Positions 32,999 through 42,202 of a DNA stretch of 64,000 nucleotides are shown one piece after another. Location: the NCBI GenBank assembly GCA_017961235.1, contig JAGCXQ010000021.1, forward strand, positions 17,009-81,008, in the 5' to 3' direction. The notes under the pieces were generated by a model, which had not been told where the DNA came from, searched no databases, and saw only the letters and a program-made list of their open reading frames with translations. A program made the translations under genes and the position numbers. Source of the stretch: Clostridiales bacterium (GTDB lineage Bacteria; Bacillota; Clostridia; Saccharofermentanales; Saccharofermentanaceae). Position 1 is the stretch's first letter. Each line of letters starts with the position of its first letter.

Positions 32999-33036
32999 TG
33001 CAATTATATTGTATGCAATACTTTATCAATTGTCAA
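32999..33036 (-). promoter_or_regulatory. Promoter and MarR-type operator of the OhrR-like gene
   Basis: TTGACA (33031-33036) and TACAAT (33008-33013) on the minus strand, 17 bases apart. The imperfect palindrome TTGCATACAATATAATTGCA (about 32999-33018) overlaps the -10, as expected for self-repression. Confidence 0.7.
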
Positions 33037-33126
33037 CTCTTCTCCGCGAAAAGCACCCGCCCACGCGTCTATTATCTGTATCTTAACGATCCCCCCCGTA
33101 AACAGACCTTCTCTTTCGCAAATGTC

Positions 33127-33405
33127 AGCTAGATTTTCGATTTTTCAAAATATAGCCTACCGGTTTTTGAGGCACGATAGGCTATATTTCGCATTTTTCA
33201 ATCTCTAGCTTACTGCGAACTAATCCAGATTTTGCATTTTTCAATTTTTAGCCTACATAGTCTCTGACCTCGATAATCCATATTTTCGATTATTGCAAAT
33301 CTAGCCTACTCCGACATAAGCTATATTTTCATTTTTTGAATTTCTAGCCTACTTCTTCTCGAAAAGCACTAATCCATATTTCACGTTTTCGCAATTCTAG
33401 CCTAC
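33127..33405. repeat. BIME-like hairpin array, copy 3
   Basis: TAGCCTAC-type arms start at 33153, 33206, 33249, 33302, 33345 and 33398: spacings 53, 43, 53, 43, 53, identical to the array at 11.2 kb. The 8-mer (33362) is at the same position within the array as at 11407. The two arrays share most bases, including the words CGGTTTTTGAGGCA/CGATTTTTGAGGCA. It lies between the OhrR promoter and the end of the ABC gene. Confidence 0.87.
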
Positions 33406-33437
33406 TTTTTTCCACTCAGCTGCCGCGGTGGCCGCCG

Positions 33438-35162
33438 TCAACCGGCGACCGTGTAGAGGGCTTTGAAGTAGCTGTCGTTTTTCATCAGATCCTCGAAGGA
33501 ACCCTTCTCTTCGATGGTGCCGTCCTTGATGACGATGATCTCGTCATAGCGGCGCAGGAGCGACTCATCCAGCGAGTGGGTCACGACGACGCGTGTCATG
33601 GAGTCAAGGTCCAGGATCTCGTTGATCACTTCGTAAGAGGTCTTCGCATCGAGCGCGGAGGTCGCCTCATCCGCCAGGAGGATCGACGAATCCTTCAGAA
33701 GGCTTCTCGCGATCGAGATGCGCTGCTTCTCACCGCCGGAAAGTCCTTTTCCATTCTCACCACAGAGATAATCTTCGCCGCGCTCGCTGACCAGGGCCTC
33801 AAGGTGGGCCTTATGCATCGCCGACTCGATCTTCTCCTTCGGGAAGTCGCGGAACATGGTGACGTTGTCCTTGATCGAAGAATTGAAGATAAAGACATTC
33901 TGCGAGATGACGGACATCAGGTCATAGAGGGACTCGGGACGGATGGAGCGGAGTTCTTTTCCATCGATGGAGATTTCTCCCTTGTACTCGTTATTGGCAG
34001 CCATCAGGAGATTGAGGAAAGTGGACTTGCCGCTGCCGCTGCCGCCGACGACGGCGTATGATTTTCCGGGCAGGAGGTCGCAGCTGATATCGTGCAGGAC
34101 TTCTTTCCCGCCTTCTTCGTATGCGAAAGAAACATTCTTAAAGGAGATCTTCTCACCGACTTCCGATACTTCCTCGGATCCGATTTCACCGGCATTCTGC
34201 GAGAGCGATTCCGCGAGCTTGTCCACCAGGCCGGACGCTGCCTTTTTCCCCGCGAAAAGCTTCGGCAGCTCGGACACCGGCGGGATCAGGAAGTTCATCA
34301 GGTTCACGAACATTAAGATCGATCCGGCGGTGATTCCTCTTCCGCTTTTTGCAAGATAGATGCCGAAAAGGAATACGCCGAGCTGGGAGATCATGCCTGC
34401 GATCATGCCGAGGGATCCGGTCAGAGAAGCGATCCGGCGCATGCGGCACTTCGCATCCTCGAGTTTTCTGTTCTCATCGATGAAGAGCTGATTCGCTTCT
34501 TTTTCTGCACGGAAACTCTTGATGACCTGAAAACCGCTGAGGCAGTCAGTCATCGTCGAAGTGAAGGCGGCATTTCTGTCCGACACTTCCTTCTGGACCT
34601 TCGCCATTTTCTTCCCCATAACCAGTGATACCAGCATCGGGAGAATGATGATCAGGATCGAGAACAGCGTGAGCTCGGGCGAGTAGATAAACATCAGGAT
34701 AAGAGATCCGAAAAAGGAGACTACTTTTGTTACGATCGGAAGGATCGAAGATACGTAGTTCGTTTCGATCGTGGTCGCGTCATTCGTCAGCGCAGAGAGA
34801 TAGGAAGCGGTGTCTTCTTTTCTGAAAGAAGAGATATTCTTCATGGAAAGGAACTGAAATGCCCGGTTCTTATACTGTGTCATCGCACGGCGGATAAAGG
34901 CGGGCTCGGCCAGGTAATTCACTACGGTGATCACGATGGCCAGACCGAGGAATGCGAGGCAGATGAGGGACATCTCGGTCAGTGTGTATGCACTCTGGCC
35001 GGAGATAATATCGATCAGTTCTTTGATGATCCACGAGACGACAATACCCGTGATGCCGTTTAAGACCGAAGCAGTAATTGCCGTAAAAAGGGCGCAGTGA
35101 TTTTTCCTGTAGAACCGGGATACCAGTTCCGCACGAATGGAGCGGTTATTCATTTTTTTCAC
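33438..35162 (-). CDS. ABC exporter, fused permease and ATPase
   Basis: 574 residues. Six membrane helices (1-300), then the nucleotide-binding domain: Walker A GGSGSGKST (about 375-383), signature GLSGGEKQR, Walker B SSILLADEATSALD and H-loop VVVTHSLD. This is a half-transporter of the lipid/peptide/drug exporter type and would work as a homodimer, since no partner half is adjacent. It follows, in the same direction, a helix-turn-helix/TPR regulator gene that may control it. Substrate not evident. Confidence 0.93.
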   Translation of the reverse strand: MKKMNNRSIRAELVSRFYRKNHCALFTAITASVLNGITGIVVSWIIKELIDIISGQSAYTLTEMSLICLAFLGLAIVITVVNYLAEPAFIRRAMTQYKNRAFQFLSMKNISSFRKEDTASYLSALTNDATTIETNYVSSILPIVTKVVSFFGSLILMFIYSPELTLFSILIIILPMLVSLVMGKKMAKVQKEVSDRNAAFTSTMTDCLSGFQVIKSFRAEKEANQLFIDENRKLEDAKCRMRRIASLTGSLGMIAGMISQLGVFLFGIYLAKSGRGITAGSILMFVNLMNFLIPPVSELPKLFAGKKAASGLVDKLAESLSQNAGEIGSEEVSEVGEKISFKNVSFAYEEGGKEVLHDISCDLLPGKSYAVVGGSGSGKSTFLNLLMAANNEYKGEISIDGKELRSIRPESLYDLMSVISQNVFIFNSSIKDNVTMFRDFPKEKIESAMHKAHLEALVSERGEDYLCGENGKGLSGGEKQRISIARSLLKDSSILLADEATSALDAKTSYEVINEILDLDSMTRVVVTHSLDESLLRRYDEIIVIKDGTIEEKGSFEDLMKNDSYFKALYTVAG

Positions 35163-35225
35163 CTCATTTAGTTATGGATTTCTGAGTTCATCTATTTTCA
35201 GATCTTGGGGTTATTTGTTTACTTA

Positions 35226-36290
35226 TTACTTTATGGATTTCCAGAGTTTGAGAAGTTCCTTTGATTCGACGAGACGGATCGTGGACTCGATCCCCTCGAT
35301 GCAGGTCTCGCCCGTCGTATCGAAGGCCAGGCACGATTCGTCGATCTCGACGAAGCGTTCTCTCCGCGCATCGAAATCCGGAGAAGCATCGAATTCTTCT
35401 GCTTTCTTCTTCGCTTTCTTCAGGTGATCGGCCGCGGCTTTCTCATTCTTCAGTTTCAGTTCCACATACGCAAGGCCGGTAAGAAACAGGCAGTCGATGC
35501 GGTCGAGGAAGCACAGCACGCCTTTTCTTTTGAAAAGTGCATCGAACTTCAGCCCCGTTTCCAGGATGTCCTTCGTCTTTTCAAAATCACCTTTCCCCAC
35601 GTAGCACAGTGCTTTTGACGAAATAAGATTGATCATGTCGCTGATCCGGTTCACGAGCGAATACGACAGGAAGGTATCCGCTTCTTTATATTCCTTCTTC
35701 GAAACGAGGATCTGGCCGATGTTGGAATTGAAGATATATCCCGCGTTATGGGCTTTATAGATCTCCAGGCTCTTATCGAGGTTCCCCATGGCCATATAGA
35801 TCGTGGCGAGCTGGCCGTAGAGGGTGGTCGCGTCGATGTTGGGGTCACTGTTCTGGGAGGAAAGAGAGATCGCTTTCTCGTAGAGCTCGATGGCGCGGAG
35901 GCAGTACTCTTCGTTGATCTTGAACATTAGGCCGAACGCGCGGAAAAGATACGCACATTCATACACGATCCGAAAGGAATTCGGGTACTTCTTCAGTGCC
36001 TTTTCCGCCTCCTCCGGGCCATGCGGATCCTGTGTGTCCGTCATCTTCCGGAGCCTCTCGGCAAGTGCACCGTTTCTGTTGTCGCGGACGGTAAAGCCGA
36101 CCAGCACGTCCAGCGAGACGTCGAAGAAATCGGCCATCTCCATCAGGAGCGAAATATCCGGAACCGACAGTCCCGCTTCCCACTTATGGACGGCGCCGAT
36201 CGTAACGCGGAAGACCTCTGCGAGCTGTTCCTGCGTCAGTCCCTTTTCTTTTCTAAGTGCTCTGATATTGGCTGCAAGATCGTTTTTCAT
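35226..36290 (-). CDS. XRE-type regulator with TPR domain
   Basis: 354 residues. An N-terminal Cro/C1 helix-turn-helix (IRALRKEKGLTQEQLAEVFR, residues about 9-28, then VHKWEAGLSVPDISLL) is followed by tetratricopeptide-like helices to the end (YLFRAFGLMFKINEEY, IYMAMGNLDKSLEIYKAHN). This layout recalls peptide-sensing RRNPP-type or starvation-responsive regulators, but no peptide gene is visible. It lies 63 bases before the ABC exporter gene. 8-mer at 35609 encodes SKALC. Confidence 0.88.
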   Translation of the reverse strand: MKNDLAANIRALRKEKGLTQEQLAEVFRVTIGAVHKWEAGLSVPDISLLMEMADFFDVSLDVLVGFTVRDNRNGALAERLRKMTDTQDPHGPEEAEKALKKYPNSFRIVYECAYLFRAFGLMFKINEEYCLRAIELYEKAISLSSQNSDPNIDATTLYGQLATIYMAMGNLDKSLEIYKAHNAGYIFNSNIGQILVSKKEYKEADTFLSYSLVNRISDMINLISSKALCYVGKGDFEKTKDILETGLKFDALFKRKGVLCFLDRIDCLFLTGLAYVELKLKNEKAAADHLKKAKKKAEEFDASPDFDARRERFVEIDESCLAFDTTGETCIEGIESTIRLVESKELLKLWKSIK

Positions 36291-36383
36291 GACTTCATCT
36301 CCTCTACCGTCAGTATTGCTTCAACTGTCTTTATTGTAGAGGAAAACGCCGAAGAAGAAAATACACTACCAATACAATTAGAA

Positions 36384-36412
36384 TAGAACTATTTATACTA
36401 TCAGTATAGTTT
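36384..36412 (-). promoter_or_regulatory. Dyad TATACTGATAGTATA upstream of XRE-TPR gene
   Basis: AACTAT-TTATACTATCAGTATA-GTT is nearly palindromic (about 36387-36411). It lies 100-120 bases before the regulator start and could be its operator; related words (GGTAGTG, CGGTAG) recur closer to the gene. Confidence 0.4.
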
Positions 36413-36515
36413 TTCTTTTTTTACGGCAAAAGCACTTGCCTCGCCGCGAGGGCGCTTACCCCGCAATACGAGCACTTTCTCGCGAATATGCGCACTATCT
36501 CTGCCGCAAAAAAAA

Positions 36516-36549
36516 GAACTCCCATGCGCAAGATGCGTCATGGGAGTTC
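36516..36549 (-). terminator. Terminator of diguanylate cyclase gene
   Basis: GAACTCCCAT (36516-36525) pairs with ATGGGAGTTC (36540-36549), and on the minus strand a TTTTTTTT run follows. The stem core CTCCCAT is like that of the terminator at 11.47 kb. Confidence 0.9.
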
Positions 36550-36583
36550 GCTTCGTCTTGTTGGTTTACCCGGGATTTCAGTC

Positions 36584-37891
36584 TTACAGCTTCGTGACCA
36601 TGTTTCTTCCGTTATGCTTGGAAGCATACATCGCGCGGTCAAGTCTGTTAAAGGCTTCCTGGAAGTCATCCTCACCGGTGATCTCGGTGACACCGATCGA
36701 GCAGGTGATGTGCATGATCTCCGGGAACTCATAGACATCGACAGAGTGTCTCAGTTTCTCTGCGATGGCGGCCGCCTGCTCACCGCTCTTGCCGTAGCAG
36801 ACGATTACAAATTCCTCACCGCCCCAGCGGCCGACCGAGCACTTCTCCTCGAGAGAGATATCTGTCATGATCTTCGCCAGGTGCTTGAGTGTCGTATCAC
36901 CGACAGCATGTCCGTAGTTATCGTTGACCTTCTTAAAGAGGTCGAGGTCGATCATCATGATCGATACCGGCTCGTCATTCTTCACACGCATCGCCAGTGC
37001 ATTGTGGAGCTGGGACTCGATCTCGCCGTGGTTATAAACACCGGTCAGCGGGTCGGTGATCGCCATCTCCTCATACTTCTTCAGCGTGGAGAGCATCTCC
37101 ATGGAGTTCTCGTGGATATCCTGGACCATGAATACGAAACGGTAATCCGACTCGTCATTGGTCTGCGCGCGGGAAAAGATGAGCTTGACCCAGATGAACT
37201 TTCCTTCGAGGTTACGCATCATGCAGTCAAAGGAAGCCGTACGTCCCTGCGGGAAGTTCTTCTTTAAGTACTCCGGATCGGATCTTCGGAGGAACTGATC
37301 CTGATCCTCCGGAAGGAACATGTTCACGATCATCATGCGCCAGTCGGAGTACTTGAGGTTATAGTTCACGACGTTGTCGGACATCTCCGCGACGTTGATG
37401 CTGCTGGTCGTATCGAGAACGAGGTCGATATACATCGAGAAAAGATACGAGCTCTGGATCGTACGGATCTTCTTCGAAGTGAGCGATTCCTGAAGTGATT
37501 CGTTATCATCAAATTCATCCATCACGAAGAGGTACTTTTCCGACGGGACCAGCGGATAGACCGTCAGCTGTACCAGATGCGGCTTCTCTCCTTCGGCCGT
37601 TACGATATTTAAGCGTCGGCTGTATTTCTTTCGAAAATCACCTGTATTGTCAGCGAAGATCTGATAGTCGGATGTGACCTTCTCGCTCGATCCGTCAAAG
37701 TGGAACCACAGGTCGATGATGAGATCATGGTAGCTTCCGGACTCTTCGATATACTGCTCGAAAAAACCTTTTCGGAGGAGCGCCTTATATTGGTCGGTCG
37801 GCGCATCCACGACGATGACCGCGTCCACATTATCCAGAAGAAGCTCCGGTACATCAGCAATACTATAGTCTTCAAAACTCTTAATCATCAT
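36584..37891 (-). CDS. Diguanylate cyclase with PAS domain (GGDEF)
   Basis: 435 residues. The N-terminal 160 residues are a divergent sensory region (AVIVVDAPTDQYKALLRKGF), then a PAS-like fold (about 165-290, SDWRMMIVNMFLPEDQDQFL; KFIWVKLIFSRAQ) and a GGDEF domain starting DPLTGVYNHGEIE. The active-site loop is RWGGEEF (about 351-357), a functional GGEEF variant, so it should make cyclic di-GMP from two GTP. No inhibitory RxxD site was seen. No transmembrane helix, so it senses a cytoplasmic signal. An ATGATG double start makes the first residue ambiguous. Confidence 0.92.
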   Translation of the reverse strand: MMIKSFEDYSIADVPELLLDNVDAVIVVDAPTDQYKALLRKGFFEQYIEESGSYHDLIIDLWFHFDGSSEKVTSDYQIFADNTGDFRKKYSRRLNIVTAEGEKPHLVQLTVYPLVPSEKYLFVMDEFDDNESLQESLTSKKIRTIQSSYLFSMYIDLVLDTTSSINVAEMSDNVVNYNLKYSDWRMMIVNMFLPEDQDQFLRRSDPEYLKKNFPQGRTASFDCMMRNLEGKFIWVKLIFSRAQTNDESDYRFVFMVQDIHENSMEMLSTLKKYEEMAITDPLTGVYNHGEIESQLHNALAMRVKNDEPVSIMMIDLDLFKKVNDNYGHAVGDTTLKHLAKIMTDISLEEKCSVGRWGGEEFVIVCYGKSGEQAAAIAEKLRHSVDVYEFPEIMHITCSIGVTEITGEDDFQEAFNRLDRAMYASKHNGRNMVTKL

Positions 37892-38060
37892 ATGCTTTCT
37901 CTCACTCCTTGCCTGCGTCTCAATTTATATTAGAAATAATAAATCCTAAAAAAATTATAACGCTTGAAACGGAAACAAGCATGAATAAAATGAAAACATT
38001 AAGGCTTTGAATTGTTACAGATAGGCTTTGACTTGATTCAGACAGGCTTGTTACAGATGG

Positions 38061-40436
38061 TCAGGCTCTCTCATCGAGGACCTTCTGTACTCTGTCCTGA
38101 AGTATCTTTATCACATCGGCAAGATCCTTCTGTCCGAGGAAATACGCGGGCATCTCTTCAATCAGGATCAGGTTGATCGAGGAGTCGGACGATTCAAAAT
38201 ACGAGCAGCTGGAAAGGATCTTCTCCAGCTCTGCCATATGGTCTTTTCCGAACTTCATTCTGCGCTCGGAAGGCATACCGAAAGACATGAAGTTGGAGTT
38301 CCCTTTGGGGCCGTTGATGTAATTAAGGGTCGCCTCTTCTGTCTTCCGGTATGCTTCTCGGTTTATGGTAAAACCCGAGGTTTTTGCCATCTCATAAAGA
38401 AGATCATCGGAAAGGAGTATCTTTAGAAAATCCACGCAGGCATCTGTATCCTTGGCCCTGGCAGAAACCGCTACGGAACAGTGGAGCCGGGCAAGAGGTC
38501 CCCGCCCGTCTGCAGAGGGGATACCCAGGATCGAGCCCGCACCATTCAGATCATTCACGCCGACCAGATATAAATGCGGCCATTCGTACACGGAAAGCTG
38601 CGCGATCCCGTTCACATACTCGCGCATTTCGGCCTCCGGATCTTCGTCCGGAGCTACGATGGGCCGGGACTCGGAACTGACATTCTTCTTGACATAATCT
38701 GCCAGTTCCGCGAACTCCGATCCCGAAAAATCCGCCTTACCGTTCACGATGAATTTGTCCTTCATCGCGTTAAAAAGCGTGACGAAATACGTGGCCTGCC
38801 CGTTGTCAAAGAGATCATACCCGTTTAGCGGGCCATGGAGAAAATCTTCATATTCAGTTGTGGTGAATCCGACGCCGGATGATCCTGCATACTTCGCGTC
38901 CGTATGGATCCCCTTGATCCCGAAAGAAAGCGGCAGCTGATAGAGTTTGCCGTCGGTCTTCGCCGCGTCGATGATATTCGTAAAGTATATATCGGCATCC
39001 ATGTTGCCAAAATAACTGCTTAAGTCGAAAAGATAATTACTGTTATTCAGCCTGCCCATATCATCGGTAATGATCAGAATGTCCGGACCTGTACCGCTTA
39101 CGATGTTCATGGCAAGCGTATCATTTAATGACAGATTCCGCTGAAGGATCTCATTTTCAGCATCGTCCGCCGTGTCTGTCTGTGAGTGGTAGATCACACC
39201 ATCGATCCGGTACTCACCGGTCACTTCGATGAGGAAGTCTTTATTACTTGAGTTAAACCGGACGATCGCTTCCGAAACCACCGGATCGACATATCCGTTC
39301 GCTGCATATAGCTCGAGCACTGTCTTTCCTGCGTGAGGATTCTCCGAAGTTTTCGATAGTACAATCAGATCAAAGCCGATCTCTATCGGATCTCCGAGCG
39401 ATAAGTAGCCTGTTTTCCCGCCCAGGAAAAGAACTCTCCCGTCAGAGCAGTCGATCATCTGGGAATCCCCCAGAAGGCTATGCTTGACCAGGCATGCATC
39501 ATAATCGAAAAACACTTCGCTCCGTTTATTCTTCAGGTCGAGCCTCGAGATCCCGTCCGAAGACGAGAAATACACCTGTCCGTCGTTTCCTGTAAGGCTA
39601 TCTGTGATACTTCTGAAATCGATCCACTCATAGTCCTTCCCGTCCACTTCAGAACACTTTTCATTCTTTAGATCCACCTCGAAGAAAAGCGGAATATTCG
39701 TCTGATCCGGCGTCGCAGGGATCAGCAGCTTATCTCCTTCCAGAGAAAGGATCATCGGGATATGCGAAAGACTGGTACTTTCCTTTCTTACCTCGACATG
39801 GTTCTGCTGCCCGTCGGAAGATTCGATATCAAGTGCGTAGAAGGCAATATGACTTTGTTCATCAAACATCCTCCTCACAAGAACAGTATATTTCCCGGCA
39901 CGGAACAGAGAGCTGTATCCATTCGAGAGCTGGTCTTCACTATGTTCCCGTTCCTCAAGTTTTTCTCCGGTCCTTGCATCGACATCGATGTCGACCAAGG
40001 TGCCCTCCTGCCAGTCGGAGATCGTCGCAGTGATCCTGCCGTGAGAATACTCAACGTTATCGATATACCCCTGTTCCGGCAAAAACTGATTCAGATCCGT
40101 CGTGTGGATCTCTTCACACGTATCGTGGTCAACTACGGTAACACAGCAGAACATATTGTTCGCCTCGGGATCTTCCTCAGCAAAGTACGCGCGTGACAGT
40201 ACCACGATATCCTTCTCGTCGGTACCTAGTATCTTCTGCTCTTTAAAAACAATGTCCCTTCCACCGGTATCCACATCCGGGGCTATATGGATCACTTTCG
40301 AATCGAACCAGGGATCCTCCGGGCGGATCTTCCGGTGTTCTGTGGAAGTGCTTTTCGCGCGGCAGGATGCGCCTGAACACAGCATCGCGAATATAAGAGT
40401 AAGGGATACCGCCCTGTTTCTTAAAACATGCTTCAT
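38061..40436 (-). CDS. Solute-binding-like lipoprotein with N-terminal repeat domain
   Basis: 792 residues from ATG 40436 (MKHVLRNRAVSLTLIFAMLC), with AGAAGG upstream; lipobox CSGASC. Residues about 40-350 look beta-rich, propeller-like (repeated VD-T-E/LDxxxGK type strands). From about 370 (TVLELYAANGYVDPVVSEAI) it matches extracellular solute-binding proteins of sugar ABC transporters (DILIITDDMG, then IPSADGRGPLARLHCSVAVS). No ABC permease is nearby, so it is more likely a sensor or scavenger than a transporter subunit. It ends the ECF sigma operon, 23 bases after the previous gene. A paralogue is at 58.6-61 kb. 8-mer at 40348 encodes AKST after the lipid Cys. Confidence 0.82.
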   Translation of the reverse strand: MKHVLRNRAVSLTLIFAMLCSGASCRAKSTSTEHRKIRPEDPWFDSKVIHIAPDVDTGGRDIVFKEQKILGTDEKDIVVLSRAYFAEEDPEANNMFCCVTVVDHDTCEEIHTTDLNQFLPEQGYIDNVEYSHGRITATISDWQEGTLVDIDVDARTGEKLEEREHSEDQLSNGYSSLFRAGKYTVLVRRMFDEQSHIAFYALDIESSDGQQNHVEVRKESTSLSHIPMILSLEGDKLLIPATPDQTNIPLFFEVDLKNEKCSEVDGKDYEWIDFRSITDSLTGNDGQVYFSSSDGISRLDLKNKRSEVFFDYDACLVKHSLLGDSQMIDCSDGRVLFLGGKTGYLSLGDPIEIGFDLIVLSKTSENPHAGKTVLELYAANGYVDPVVSEAIVRFNSSNKDFLIEVTGEYRIDGVIYHSQTDTADDAENEILQRNLSLNDTLAMNIVSGTGPDILIITDDMGRLNNSNYLFDLSSYFGNMDADIYFTNIIDAAKTDGKLYQLPLSFGIKGIHTDAKYAGSSGVGFTTTEYEDFLHGPLNGYDLFDNGQATYFVTLFNAMKDKFIVNGKADFSGSEFAELADYVKKNVSSESRPIVAPDEDPEAEMREYVNGIAQLSVYEWPHLYLVGVNDLNGAGSILGIPSADGRGPLARLHCSVAVSARAKDTDACVDFLKILLSDDLLYEMAKTSGFTINREAYRKTEEATLNYINGPKGNSNFMSFGMPSERRMKFGKDHMAELEKILSSCSYFESSDSSINLILIEEMPAYFLGQKDLADVIKILQDRVQKVLDERA

Positions 40437-40459
40437 ATATAGCCTTCTTCTCTGACGGA

Positions 40460-42076
40460 TCAGGACTGCGATTCCTTCTGATACGCTTCCCACCGGCTTC
40501 TCACCGTGTCGAGATAGTCATCGATACCATCTGCTTTCAGTTTTTCGGAATGGATCCCGATCGCCTCATCCAGGGTCTTACTGTTAAGTTCTTCTAGAAA
40601 AGCATCCAGATCATCGGAAAAGATAAGATCCTGGTCACTGTCTGATACAAACCCGATAAATGGAGATACCTGCGCATGATCATAAAAGTCGAACATGGCT
40701 TCCTTTCGATTCACCGCAAACTGCTCGCCCCTGGCCGGGTGCAGATTTATAAACAGATTCAGCCACGTCTCACGCCAGGGAGCGCTCTGCTTATCCGTGC
40801 CATCCATATTCACTGCAAAGCCATTCTCGAGCTTATAAGTTTCTCCGAGTCTTCCATAGATCAGAAGATTGCCATACTTTTCCTGTCCATATAAAAGGCT
40901 GAGGAAATCCAGACACGCACCGGTCTTATCCGGATCATTCGTGATACCGATAGAGCCGTTGATCCTGGTCTTTAGGACAGGTGCCAGTTCTTTTATCACG
41001 TAATTACCGCCGAGCTTATTCCCTTCAGGTGAAATGACAGATAAAACCGCGAGGAAATTGCCTGCCTTCATCGCTTCTTCTGCGTCGGCCCAGGAAGCAT
41101 TCTGATGATACGAGACAGTCTCCTTGATAAAACCTTCGTGCTTCATCTTCTCAAGAAGCCGCAGATAACCGATGAACTTTTCGGACTTCAGCGGGTTTTC
41201 GATCTGCATCGTTTCATAATCATAAAGCAGCCCGTTTCTGATTTCACAGCCGATCATCGAATCGAAATCATAATCCGATAAGAGATACTGGAAGCGCGGA
41301 GCCGCAGCATCATCCCACTTCACATCCTTGATCATCTCATAGATGCCCTCAAGCGATCCATCCCATTTTTCGATCGCTTCCTCAGATATATGATCCTTAT
41401 TAAATGCGGCATACAGACCCGCATCGGACCAGGTCGCATTCGGTATGGAATAGATATGCCCGTCAACCTTGACCGCTTCCCACATCGATTTCGGAAATGC
41501 CTCATACAGTGCTTTTCCCTTATCGGTGGTAAGGATCTCATCCAGCTTAACAAGCTTTCCGGACTTTAAAAGCCTGGAAATATTATTACTTCCGTCACCC
41601 AGACCCATAAAGGAAATATCTACTTTTCCCTCGTTCAGCAAGATCTCAAGGTCCTCAAAATACGTATCGAATTTGACATATTCGATCTGCAGCTGATACG
41701 GGTGGCCATCTTTCTGCAGTTCCTGGTTAAAGAGCCGGAGGTAATCCTCATCAATTTCATTCACATTGGGAACAGCAAAAGTGATTGTTGTCAGTTCTTT
41801 TGGATCGGAAGGAGATGTCGCATCGGAGGAAGATGCTTTATCTACGGAAGCGTCCTGATCTACAGAAGTTTCTTTATCTTCACCGGACGGATTATCCGAA
41901 GTTTTTCCTTCGCCCGTATCCTCCGTGCCTGTGATCGTCTGGCTGATATTTCCGGTACTTTCTTCTGTCTTTTTTCCGTTTTCCGGAATCACTTTCGCTA
42001 TAAGAAACATTCCCAGGGAAACTACGAGCGCAGTTAACCCAAGAAGCACAAATAAAAGGCTTCTCTTCATTTTCAT
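40460..42076 (-). CDS. Membrane-anchored solute-binding-like protein
   Basis: 538 residues. One N-terminal helix (about 7-28) anchors it; a Ser/Asp/Thr-rich linker (about 35-90, DKASSSDATSPSDPKEL) follows. The body resembles extracellular solute-binding protein family 1 (TTITFAVPNVNEIDEDYLRL, FMGLGDGSNNISRLLKSGKL, YSIPNATWSDAGLYAAFNKD). AGAGGTAATACT precedes ATG. Third gene of the sigma/anti-sigma operon. 8-mer at 41509 encodes GKALYEA. Ligand unknown; lack of permease argues for a signalling role. Confidence 0.82.
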   Translation of the reverse strand: MKMKRSLLFVLLGLTALVVSLGMFLIAKVIPENGKKTEESTGNISQTITGTEDTGEGKTSDNPSGEDKETSVDQDASVDKASSSDATSPSDPKELTTITFAVPNVNEIDEDYLRLFNQELQKDGHPYQLQIEYVKFDTYFEDLEILLNEGKVDISFMGLGDGSNNISRLLKSGKLVKLDEILTTDKGKALYEAFPKSMWEAVKVDGHIYSIPNATWSDAGLYAAFNKDHISEEAIEKWDGSLEGIYEMIKDVKWDDAAAPRFQYLLSDYDFDSMIGCEIRNGLLYDYETMQIENPLKSEKFIGYLRLLEKMKHEGFIKETVSYHQNASWADAEEAMKAGNFLAVLSVISPEGNKLGGNYVIKELAPVLKTRINGSIGITNDPDKTGACLDFLSLLYGQEKYGNLLIYGRLGETYKLENGFAVNMDGTDKQSAPWRETWLNLFINLHPARGEQFAVNRKEAMFDFYDHAQVSPFIGFVSDSDQDLIFSDDLDAFLEELNSKTLDEAIGIHSEKLKADGIDDYLDTVRSRWEAYQKESQS

Positions 42077-42094
42077 AGTATTACCTCTTTTCTT

Positions 42095-42202
42095 GATGAA
42101 TCAGGCAGTTATTCTGCCATGTATTTCACGGATGAACCAGGCAGTTATTCTGCCATGTTTTTAACGGATGAATCAGGCATTATTCTGCCATGTATTTCAC
42201 GC
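42095..42202 (-). repeat. Three tandem 36-bp copies of the anti-sigma gene 3' end
   Basis: GATGAATCAGGCAGTTATTC-like units start at 42095, 42131 and 42167. Read on the minus strand each encodes the end of the gene, VKYMAE followed by TAA (middle copy KNMAE), then a short spacer. Only the first-read copy is translated; the other two follow the stop. Confidence 0.85.
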
